This document shows positions 52,409 to 59,776 of a stretch of DNA of 64,000 nt, in pieces. The number at the start of each line of letters is the position of its first letter. The stretch's first letter is position 1. A program made the position numbers and the translations under genes. Origin of the DNA: Streptomyces sp. JH14 (GTDB taxonomy: Bacteria > Actinomycetota > Actinomycetes > Streptomycetales > Streptomycetaceae); the NCBI RefSeq assembly GCF_029428675.1, contig NZ_JAJNEL010000002.1, forward strand, positions 248,001 through 312,000, in the 5' to 3' direction. The notes below the pieces were generated by a model. The model was given only the letters and a program-made list of their open reading frames with translations. It did not search any database and was not told the origin of the DNA.

Positions 52409-54040
52409 TCAGACAGCAACCGAGAGGGGGCCGGCCCCGGAACCGAACGAGCGCAGGATCCGTGCCTCCTCCTTCCGCGCGGCGGAGGAAGGGATTCGGC
52501 CATTGGCACGGCGGAGGGCGAGGCCGGCAAAGGCGTCGGCGGTTTCGTTGAGGTCGTGTCCGATGTGGCCTTTGAGCCAGCGGACCTGGACGCGGTGGCG
52601 GTGGCGCAGCAGCCGGTCCATCAGCTGCCGGCTCTCCGGGAAGAGGAGGGTGCGGTGGGCAGTTGTCGGGTCCGCGGAGCGCAAGGCCGTGTTGACTGCT
52701 TCGACTGCCTCGGTGCTGTCGCACAGGAGGACCACAGGTGCGTCCTCGTGGCGCTCGAGGAGGCTGAGGGCGGCAGCGCAGATGCCGATGACTTCGGCTT
52801 CGCCGCTGCTCGAGGCCAAAGAGTCGCCGTATCCGGTGGTCCCGTCTTCGGCGGCCCAGCCGTAGCCGCACAGTGCGGACTCGTCACCGACGGCGGCGTC
52901 GGCGACGGCCACGACGGCGGTGTCGAGAAGGTCGGCGAGCATGGCGTAGCGGTCCTCGTCAGCCGGAAGCGTTGCCGTCGGCTGTTCACCGTCGCCGTCC
53001 TCGGCCGTGTCGGCAGGATGGGCGTCGGTGAGGAGGGCGGCGAGAGCGCGGTGACAGTGCGGGCAGCCGTCGGCCCGTTCGGGGCAGTACGCCTGGTGCC
53101 TCACGGTCAGTTCACGCACGCCGCACCACACATCAGGTTCGGCGTCGGCGAAGCGCGCCAGAGCCGCGGCGCGACACTGCGCGATGAGCACCGCGAAGGG
53201 CCCGGTGGTCACACAGGCCAGCATCCGGTCGTGCAGTTCCGTGGCTCTGAGCAGGGCTTCGCGGGAGCGGGCAGCGAGAACCGCTGTGTCCTGGTAGGCA
53301 TCGTCCAGAGCGTCAAGTCGGGTGCGTCGTACGGAGAGAGAGCAGGCGAGTACGTCCCGCTCGGCCCGGGCGATCGCGTAGCGGCCCCAGGCCAGCGCGG
53401 CACGGGCGTGGCGGCTCCACCGTTCGGCCACCGCGTCGTGCGGGAGGTACGGGTTCTCCTCCTCCCGGGCATCTCGCAGGAGGGCCTGAACGAAGGCGTC
53501 GTCGTCGCAGTCCCGCAGTTCGCGCACCGATGCCGGCAGTTCGTCGACTGCCGTTTTCCGGTCCCAGGCCCACTGCGCGAGGTCGCTCTCCGACGCCTGC
53601 GGTGTGCCGTCCGGCAGTCCCCTGTCGCGGAGTTCCTGCCGCAGGGCCTCGGCGAAGGCAGCCGGGGATGCCATGCGCGCCACCCTCAGCTCCAGCATGT
53701 CCACCGGCCGGGAGCGACCGACGAGGCGGCGGGCACGCTGCTCCTTGTACACGGCCTCCGCCTGCGACCGGGCCCGTCGCACCTTGCGCGCGTGGGCTCG
53801 CAGCCGACGCAGCCGCTCGGGGGGCTGAGCCGAGAGCTCCGCGCGCCGGACGGCCCCACGAGCGAGGACGTCGGCATGGGCGAGAGCGACGGTGACGGGA
53901 CCGGTGAGCGAAGCATGTTCCAAGGCCGAGGCGGTCTCCGGAGCGCAGATCCCGTTCATTCGTGCGAGGACGGCCTCCTGCAGGGCGGTGAAGTCGTCGG
54001 CAAAGCGACGGATCAGCTCTGTGCGCTCGGTAATCGTCAC
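52409..54040 (-). CDS. Protein with C-terminal RNase H domain
   Basis: The 543-residue product starts at GTG 54040 (GGAAGG upstream). Residues 1-330 are helical and Arg-rich without a known domain. A small Cys cluster, CPERADGCPHC, lies near 330-340. Residues 376-510 form an RNase HI fold with a complete acidic set: Asp381 (VADAA), Glu414 (SSGEAE), Asp441 (LLCDSTEAV), and His492/Asp502 in KGHIGHDLNETAD. It should cut RNA in RNA-DNA hybrids, guided or limited by the long N-terminal part. Stand-alone RNase H-fold effectors with helical partners occur in defence loci; here the neighbours (HEPN-like gene, helicase operon) favour that role. No toxicity evidence exists. Confidence 0.82.
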   Translation of the reverse strand: MTITERTELIRRFADDFTALQEAVLARMNGICAPETASALEHASLTGPVTVALAHADVLARGAVRRAELSAQPPERLRRLRAHARKVRRARSQAEAVYKEQRARRLVGRSRPVDMLELRVARMASPAAFAEALRQELRDRGLPDGTPQASESDLAQWAWDRKTAVDELPASVRELRDCDDDAFVQALLRDAREEENPYLPHDAVAERWSRHARAALAWGRYAIARAERDVLACSLSVRRTRLDALDDAYQDTAVLAARSREALLRATELHDRMLACVTTGPFAVLIAQCRAAALARFADAEPDVWCGVRELTVRHQAYCPERADGCPHCHRALAALLTDAHPADTAEDGDGEQPTATLPADEDRYAMLADLLDTAVVAVADAAVGDESALCGYGWAAEDGTTGYGDSLASSSGEAEVIGICAAALSLLERHEDAPVVLLCDSTEAVEAVNTALRSADPTTAHRTLLFPESRQLMDRLLRHRHRVQVRWLKGHIGHDLNETADAFAGLALRRANGRIPSSAARKEEARILRSFGSGAGPLSVAV

Positions 54041-54471
54041 AATGGCCTTCCAGGTCGCGGGTGGTGGTGAGCGGGCCGCACATGGTGTGCGATCGGGCGT
54101 GGGTGCGGACGGGCCCGTGGGTGCGGCATCGGTGTGCACCCGATGACGGCAAAGGCGTGAGCCGCCGCCGTGTGGGGACGACGAGGGCACCCGGCAGGGT
54201 CCCGTCCGCGGTCCGGGCTACTGCACCTGGCCGGTGAAGATGGCCGTGCGGTACCAGCCGGAGCGGAGAGGGCGCGCACGCTGACGGAAGCGGAGCCGCC
54301 CTGCCGCGCCCGAGTCCGGAGCGAGCCGGCGCTGTGCGCGGCATCACAGCCTGGACGCCAGACATACGTGAGTACGGGAGCCGTGGGCCGTGCCCCGCAG
54401 GTGGGACCCGTCCGGCGAGGGGCGTCGGCTGAGAAGGTCTCGGCGTCAAGGAACCCGCGCCGCAGGCCTGT
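54041..54471. other. Intergenic gap
   Basis: No gene is supported on either strand. It should hold the promoter of the RNase H gene. Confidence 0.4.
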
Positions 54472-55704
54472 TCAGCTCCGCACCCCCCGGATCTTCCGGC
54501 CCAACTCGCTGTTCGGGTCGAGGAGCGCGCCCGCGACGCGGCCGCCGGAGTCCTTCACGCCGCCACTGAAGTTGAGCCGGCCGGTGGAGCCGACGCTGGC
54601 GCAGACGCCGTCCCAGTAGACGGGTTCACGCTCCCAGCGGACGTCGGCGAGCAGATGCTCGACCGTCTCGTAGTTCATGGCGTCGCCGGGGGCGCACCAG
54701 GGGGTGGCGCGGTGCAGCAGGAATCCGAGGCCCGCCATCACGGCCGGGGCGGTGATCGCGCTGCGCCGGGCGAAGTCCGGGAAGTGGCCTCCGATCAGCC
54801 GGGACACCAGTCGGACGACGACCGTCTCCACCTCGTCGGCGTCGGTGTTGGGCGGCAGGTCGTCCGCCTGGACGTTGGCCGCCGAGTACTGCACACCCTT
54901 GCTGCCGAAGACGGTGGTGACGATCAGCGTCCGCAGCGCGGACAGGGTCACGACCTCCTTGTCGGTCCTGGTGAGGTGCCGCTTGCCGGCGTTGACCAGC
55001 TTGCCGAACGGCATCCGCTGACCGTTCGACTCGACCTCGAGCTTCTCGCCGACGATGTAGGCGAGGCGGGTGGCGAGGTCGCGCTGGTCCATGGACATGG
55101 CCAGGTTCTTGGCGACGTCGATGCCCTTGACGTTGCGGTCGTAGAAGATCTGCCGCGCGTCTGCCGGGGAGATCCCCAGGTAGAGCTCGAAGGGGACACG
55201 GACCCGCAGGCTGAGCTCGGTGTAGGTGAGGCCGAAGGATTCCGGGTCCTGGTAGATGTCGTGCCAGGCGGTCGTCTGGGTCTCGCCGTCAATGGCGATC
55301 ACCATGGCGTCCGGGGCGACGGTCAGCGTCCGCAGGCCCGAGTCAGTGACCAGCTCGTCGCTCATCGCGGCGATCTCGCCCGCGTGCCAGAGCGTGATCG
55401 GGGGCGTGGACCATGCGGAGCCGTGCTTGCCAAGGATGCCGGCGGCTATGTACCCGGCGTAGTCCGGGATGTTCTTGCCCTTCTGGGACTTCAGCGTCCG
55501 CTGCACGGTCGCGCGCAGCTCGGCGTGCCGCCGGTCGTGCCCGGACGCGGCCTTGAGAGCGCGCGAGTCCTCCTCCTGACGCGGTGACGGAACGAGACGT
55601 ACGAGCGTCGCAAGCGACATGGTTCCGATGACCGCGTCCTCGCGGAACGGCATGACGGTGAGCGGGATTCCTTCCGGGTAGCCGCTCGGCATGGTCAGGC
55701 GCAT
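54472..55704 (-). CDS. DndB-like DGQHR-domain protein
   Basis: The 410-residue protein (ATG 55704 with GGGGGA upstream) resembles DndB/DGQHR proteins: MVIAIDGETQTTAW (DGETQ at 139-143 in place of DGQHR), FELYLGISPADARQIFYDRNVKGIDVAKN with the family NxxKGxxV-type helix, a central SALRTLIVTTVFG and a mixed C-terminus. DndB is the regulator of DNA phosphorothioation, but no dndA, dndC, dndD or dndE is present, so this is an orphan. It is divergent from the HTH-methyltransferase gene, 275 bp away. It may act as a repressor or as part of another modification system. Related families also act in the Dpd system; dpdA is absent here. Confidence 0.78.
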   Translation of the reverse strand: MRLTMPSGYPEGIPLTVMPFREDAVIGTMSLATLVRLVPSPRQEEDSRALKAASGHDRRHAELRATVQRTLKSQKGKNIPDYAGYIAAGILGKHGSAWSTPPITLWHAGEIAAMSDELVTDSGLRTLTVAPDAMVIAIDGETQTTAWHDIYQDPESFGLTYTELSLRVRVPFELYLGISPADARQIFYDRNVKGIDVAKNLAMSMDQRDLATRLAYIVGEKLEVESNGQRMPFGKLVNAGKRHLTRTDKEVVTLSALRTLIVTTVFGSKGVQYSAANVQADDLPPNTDADEVETVVVRLVSRLIGGHFPDFARRSAITAPAVMAGLGFLLHRATPWCAPGDAMNYETVEHLLADVRWEREPVYWDGVCASVGSTGRLNFSGGVKDSGGRVAGALLDPNSELGRKIRGVRS

Positions 55705-55870
55705 GGGTGTCCCCCTGGGTGGTGGTCGATCGGCCGTCGCCTGGCTCCGAGGTTCCGCAGGTCCCTCGGCACCCCGCGAAGAGGGGTGGGGCAGCAAGGG
55801 GCTGGGCGCTCAGAGACACGGCTATGGCAGGAACTCACGCTTCACGCTCGTGAGCGCCACTCACCAGCGG

Positions 55871-55905
55871 AAGCATTCACATGAAAACACAGACGTGAAA
55901 GCATT
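55871..55905. promoter_or_regulatory. Possible operator between divergent defence genes
   Basis: AAGCATT occurs twice in direct orientation (55871 and 55899, 28 bp apart), and TTCAC (55876-55880) is mirrored by GTGAA (55895-55899). The stretch is AT-rich and lies upstream of the plus-strand promoter. Confidence 0.4.
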
Positions 55906-55915
55906 GTCCAACAGC

Positions 55916-55943
55916 TTGAGAGAGTTGACTCGTGCTGTAGGGT
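55916..55943 (+). promoter_or_regulatory. Sigma-70-like promoter of the methyltransferase gene
   Basis: TTGAGA (55916-55921), 16-bp spacer, TAGGGT (55938-55943), 36 bp before the start codon. Both boxes fit the relaxed streptomycete housekeeping consensus. Confidence 0.55.
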
Positions 55944-55979
55944 GTAACCACGTCCCCCATCGGAGCCAGGACCACACCC

Positions 55980-58142
55980 ATGTCGCAGCCAGTCGCACCA
56001 TCTGCCCAGGTGACAGCCGCCGAGATCTCCCGCATCGCGGGGGTCACGCGCGCCACGGTCAGCAACTGGCGCCGCCGGCACGAGGACTTCCCTGAGCCGT
56101 CCGGCGGCACGGAGAGCAGTCCGCTGTACGACCTGGAGTCCGTGCGTGCCTGGCTCGCCTCGCGCGGTCACGCCTCAGCGGCGACCCCGTCGGAGGAACT
56201 GCGGACGACCCTCCGCCTGCACGCGCATGGCAGTGGCGGTGGCGGTACATCGGATCTTCTGCTCCTCGTTCTCGCGGCGGCGGGGCGCTCGCCAGAGGAG
56301 CTGACGGCCGCCACGCAGTTGCCGGACGCCGACCTCGCCACACGCGCGCAGCGCGACGCGGCGTCCACGGCCGACGCCGTGCCAGTCGCGGAAACGGTCC
56401 GCTTCGATACAGGCGACGCCGCGGTGCTGCGCGCGCTGTACGCGTGTGTACGCGACGAGAGCGGTCAGGCCGCGCTGGGCGTGCTGGCGGAGCGGGAGCT
56501 GGAGGAGAGCGCCGCGTCCGGCGCGTACCAGACCCCCGCACCGCTCGCGGACCTGCTCGCCCGCCTGATCCCCGGATCCCCGGCCCGCGTCCTCGACCCG
56601 GCCTGCGGCAGCGGCACCCTCCTGGCGGCCGCCGCCCGCCGGGGCGCACGCGAGCTGTACGGCCAGGACACGCTTCCTGTGCAGGCCCGGCGCAGCGCCG
56701 TGAGCCTGATCCTGACGGCCCCGGAAGCTACGGTCACCGTGCACGCCGCCGACAGCCTCCGCGCGGACGCCTTCCCCGACCTGGTCGCCGACGCGGTGCT
56801 GTGCAATCCGCCGTTCGGCGTCCGGGACTGGGGTCACGACGAGCTCGCGTACGATCCGCGCTGGGCGTACGGCGTGCCGCCGCGCGCCGAGTCGGAGCTG
56901 GCCTGGGTACAGCACGCGCTCGCCCACCTGACACCTGGCGGTTACGCGGCCCTGCTCCTGCCGCCCGCCACGGCCGGCCGCGCGTCGGGCCGTCGCGTAC
57001 GGGCGGAGCTGGTACGCAGCGGGGCCCTGCGCGCGGTGATCGCGCTGCCGGTCGGCGCGGCGGTGCCACTGCACGTCGGTCTGCAGATCTGGGTGCTGCA
57101 ACGGCCCGAGCCAGGCGGTCCGGAGCGCAAGTCGGTGCTGTTCGTGGACACGGCGGCGGACGCGGCGACGGCCGCCGGGCGCGGTGGAACGGCGGTGTCC
57201 GCCCGGAGGCGGGGCCCGAGCCGGTCCGCCTCCCCGGACTGGGAGGGGATCACGGCGCGTGCCCTGGGTGCGTGGCGTGCGTTCACGGAGAGCCCGGACG
57301 CTTACGAGGGCGAACCCGGTGTCGCACACGCGGCCGGCGTGGTGGACCTGCTGGACGACGTGGTGGATCTGACCCCGGCACGGCTCGTACGGACGTCACG
57401 GGCCGAGGTCGACCCGGCGGAGCTGTCGGTGGAGGCCGACGCCACACGCCGGAACCTCGCCGAGGCCGCGAAGTCCCTCGCGCGGACAGCGGGTCAGGAG
57501 GGCTGGAGCGCGGCGGGCGCCACGCCCCGCGAGTGGCGGACGGCTACGGCATCCGACCTGTCGCGCGGTGGAGCGCTCACCCTGCTGCGCACGCTGCCCG
57601 ACAGCGTGCGCAGCAGGGGACAAGCCGCGAGCGGCGGGGACGGGAGGCCCGAGACGCGGGCGGTGCTCACCGGCTCGGACATCGCGACCGGGTCAGGTCC
57701 TACGGGAGAGCCGATGGGGCTGTACGACGACACGGCACCCGTGATCGCTGTCGGGGACGTCCTCGTGCGAACGGTCGCGAGCACGGACGGCCCCATGGCC
57801 CGGGTCGCGGGCGAGGAGGACGCCGGCGCACTGCCCGGCCCTCAGGTCCACCTCTTCCGGCCAGACCCGGCGCGCCTGGACGCCTGGTTCCTCGCCGGGT
57901 TCCTGGGCGCGGAGGAGAACATCGCGGGCGCGTCGACGGGCAGTACGGCGCTGACGGTCATCCCGGGCCGGCTGCGCGTGCCCCTGCTGCCGTTGCAGGA
58001 GCAGCGGCGGTACGGGGAGGCGTTCCGGCACGTGCACGCGCTCCGGGCGGAGGCGCAGCGGGCGACGCGGTTGGCGGAGGAGACGGCACGGCTGCTGTCG
58101 GGCGGACTCACGGGCGGCCAACTGCTGCCGCGCGGAACGTGA
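55980..58142 (+). CDS. HTH-N6 adenine methyltransferase-specificity fusion
   Basis: The 720-residue protein combines three parts. Residues 8-65 are a MerR-like helix-turn-helix (AAEISRIAGVTRATVSNWRRR, ending YDLESVRAWLA). Residues 175-420 are an HsdM-type N6-adenine methyltransferase: TPAPLADLL, SAM motif VLDPACGSGTLLAAA (204-218), catalytic NPPF (276-279) in AVLCNPPFGVRDWG. The C-terminal 200 residues look like half an HsdS specificity module (AVLTGSDIA, then RVPLLPLQEQRRYGEAF and a coiled coil). It should methylate DNA on its own; no HsdR is encoded with it. The coding direction leads into the kinase and DrmD genes, so it may supply self-marking. Confidence 0.85.
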   Translation: MSQPVAPSAQVTAAEISRIAGVTRATVSNWRRRHEDFPEPSGGTESSPLYDLESVRAWLASRGHASAATPSEELRTTLRLHAHGSGGGGTSDLLLLVLAAAGRSPEELTAATQLPDADLATRAQRDAASTADAVPVAETVRFDTGDAAVLRALYACVRDESGQAALGVLAERELEESAASGAYQTPAPLADLLARLIPGSPARVLDPACGSGTLLAAAARRGARELYGQDTLPVQARRSAVSLILTAPEATVTVHAADSLRADAFPDLVADAVLCNPPFGVRDWGHDELAYDPRWAYGVPPRAESELAWVQHALAHLTPGGYAALLLPPATAGRASGRRVRAELVRSGALRAVIALPVGAAVPLHVGLQIWVLQRPEPGGPERKSVLFVDTAADAATAAGRGGTAVSARRRGPSRSASPDWEGITARALGAWRAFTESPDAYEGEPGVAHAAGVVDLLDDVVDLTPARLVRTSRAEVDPAELSVEADATRRNLAEAAKSLARTAGQEGWSAAGATPREWRTATASDLSRGGALTLLRTLPDSVRSRGQAASGGDGRPETRAVLTGSDIATGSGPTGEPMGLYDDTAPVIAVGDVLVRTVASTDGPMARVAGEEDAGALPGPQVHLFRPDPARLDAWFLAGFLGAEENIAGASTGSTALTVIPGRLRVPLLPLQEQRRYGEAFRHVHALRAEAQRATRLAEETARLLSGGLTGGQLLPRGT

Positions 58143-58375
58143 CCGCCCGCTCATCGCGCGAAAATTCGCTTTGCCGAGCAGCGGCCACACGAGGAGCGTC
58201 CGGACTGCGGCCAACCCACACTCAGCCGGAACTCTCCACACGTTCTCCACTCCAAGAGGTTGATATCTCCATCACGCAATCCCCGTTCCCCGCCCCGACC
58301 GCATCCACTACCGTGTCTCCAGGCGCGCATCACGGCTGATCAGACGCCCGCCACGACCGAATTCTGAGGACACAC
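58143..58375. other. Gap upstream of the kinase gene
   Basis: 233 bp without a gene. GCGAAAATTCGC (58159-58170 region) is a short palindrome, and AT-richer sequence near 58250-58275 may be the kinase promoter. Confidence 0.35.
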
Positions 58376-59635
58376 GTGCAGATCACGCCCCTGAACCCCG
58401 AGGACCCGTCCTCGCTGGGCGACTTCGAACTCCTCGGCCGGATCGGCCAGGGGGGCATGGGCCAGGTCTTCCTGGGGGAGTCGCTCGGCGGTGAACCCGC
58501 CGCGGTGAAGGTGATCAAGCCCTCGATCGTGGATTCGGAGTCCCGCCAGCGGTTCGCGCAGGAGATCGAGGTGCTCAAGACCATCTGGGGCCCACGCATC
58601 GCGGCGTTCCTGGGAGCCGACGCGGAGGCGGAGCAACCCTGGCTGGCCACCGAGTACGTGGACGGCCCGGACCTCGCCCGGCACGTCAAGACGCACGGAC
58701 CGCTCCCGTCCGTCCTCACCGCCGCGCTCGGCGCGGTCCTCGCCGAGGCGCTGTCGGCCGTGCACACACAGGGCCTGCTCCACCGCGACCTCAAGCCCGC
58801 CAACATCCTGCTCGGGCCGAACGGCCCGAAGATCATCGACTTCGGCCTGGCCGCCTTCACCGAGTCGCACGTCTCCCTCACCGCTCCCCACCAGGTCGTC
58901 GGCACTCCTATCTGCATGGCTCCCGAGCAGGCCGCCGGCGTGAAGCCCCTGACGGCGGCCGTGGACGTGTACGCGCTGGGCGCGTTGCTCCTCTTCGCCG
59001 CGACGGGTCACTACCCGCACGAAGCGGCGACCCCTTACATGGTGTTCCACCTCGTCACCGACCCCGGTACGGCCCCGGACCTGTCCGATGCGCCCGGCGA
59101 ACTGCTGCCGCTCCTGACCGGCATGCTCGCCCAGGACGCCGGGGACCGGCCTTCGCTGACCGATGTGGTGCAGCAGTGCCGTTCGGTGATCGAGGCCCAG
59201 GGCATGAAGATCGCCCAGGCGCGTCGCAGGCTCACCGCGCACACCGCGGGACAACGGCAGAAGGCCGCGCCCACAGACCACTCCCCCACCCTCCCGTGGC
59301 CCACCCCCGCGAGCGACGCCCCGGACACGGACACCACCCCCGCCGCTCAGGACGTTCCGGCCCCGGCCCTCCCCGACTCACCCGCTCCCTCCCTGACCGT
59401 GGTCGAGACCGTCCCCGACATCGCCGACCCGGCGACTCGGGAGTCCCCCGACCCCACGCCTCCCACCGCGGAGGATCCCTCCCCCGGCTCCCGCCGCGAG
59501 CAGCCGGCACCCGGCCACCCGCCCACGGCGTCCAGGCGACCCCGGGAAGGAACGCACCCGCCGCGACACTCCGTGCAGGCTCGCAGGACGGCGGAACGCC
59601 TCCGAGCCGCGTACGCGGCGAGCGCTCCCTTCTGA
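58376..59635 (+). CDS. Cytosolic Ser/Thr protein kinase
   Basis: The 419-residue protein (GTG 58376, GAGGA upstream) has a complete Hanks-type kinase domain at 15-280: Gly loop GRIGQGGMGQVFLG, Lys45 in AAVKVIK, HRDLKPANILL (HRD 136-138), IIDFGLA (DFG 155-157) and MAPEQ. The last 140 residues are Pro-rich and disordered, with no membrane helix or PASTA repeats, so this is not a PknB-type receptor. It lies between a methyltransferase and a DrmD-like helicase gene. Kinases occur in some defence loci (PglW of BREX type 2, for example), where they control the effector; a similar role is inferred here. Confidence 0.9.
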   Translation: MQITPLNPEDPSSLGDFELLGRIGQGGMGQVFLGESLGGEPAAVKVIKPSIVDSESRQRFAQEIEVLKTIWGPRIAAFLGADAEAEQPWLATEYVDGPDLARHVKTHGPLPSVLTAALGAVLAEALSAVHTQGLLHRDLKPANILLGPNGPKIIDFGLAAFTESHVSLTAPHQVVGTPICMAPEQAAGVKPLTAAVDVYALGALLLFAATGHYPHEAATPYMVFHLVTDPGTAPDLSDAPGELLPLLTGMLAQDAGDRPSLTDVVQQCRSVIEAQGMKIAQARRRLTAHTAGQRQKAAPTDHSPTLPWPTPASDAPDTDTTPAAQDVPAPALPDSPAPSLTVVETVPDIADPATRESPDPTPPTAEDPSPGSRREQPAPGHPPTASRRPREGTHPPRHSVQARRTAERLRAAYAASAPF

Positions 59636-59776
59636 GACCCGCACCCGGCCTGCCGCACCGAGCCGAACGGCCGCTCCCCCCGTCCGCGCGTCCCGCCGCT
59701 TCGACGGTGACGCCACCGGACCACCCGTGACAGAACGCACCCACCCCACCGACACGACCGCCCAGGAGGCACCCGC
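59636..59776. other. Short gap between kinase and DrmD-like genes
   Basis: 141 bp with no gene or hairpin of note; the genes may be co-transcribed. Confidence 0.35.

Noticed and set aside
54041..54471. Small genes between the DndB-like and RNase H genes
   Set aside because: All open frames here have random His/Pro/Arg composition and no ribosome site of note.
54472..55704. Dnd phosphorothioation or Dpd 7-deazaguanine system
   Set aside because: Only the DndB-like gene is present; dndC, dndD, dndE and dpdA are absent from the window.
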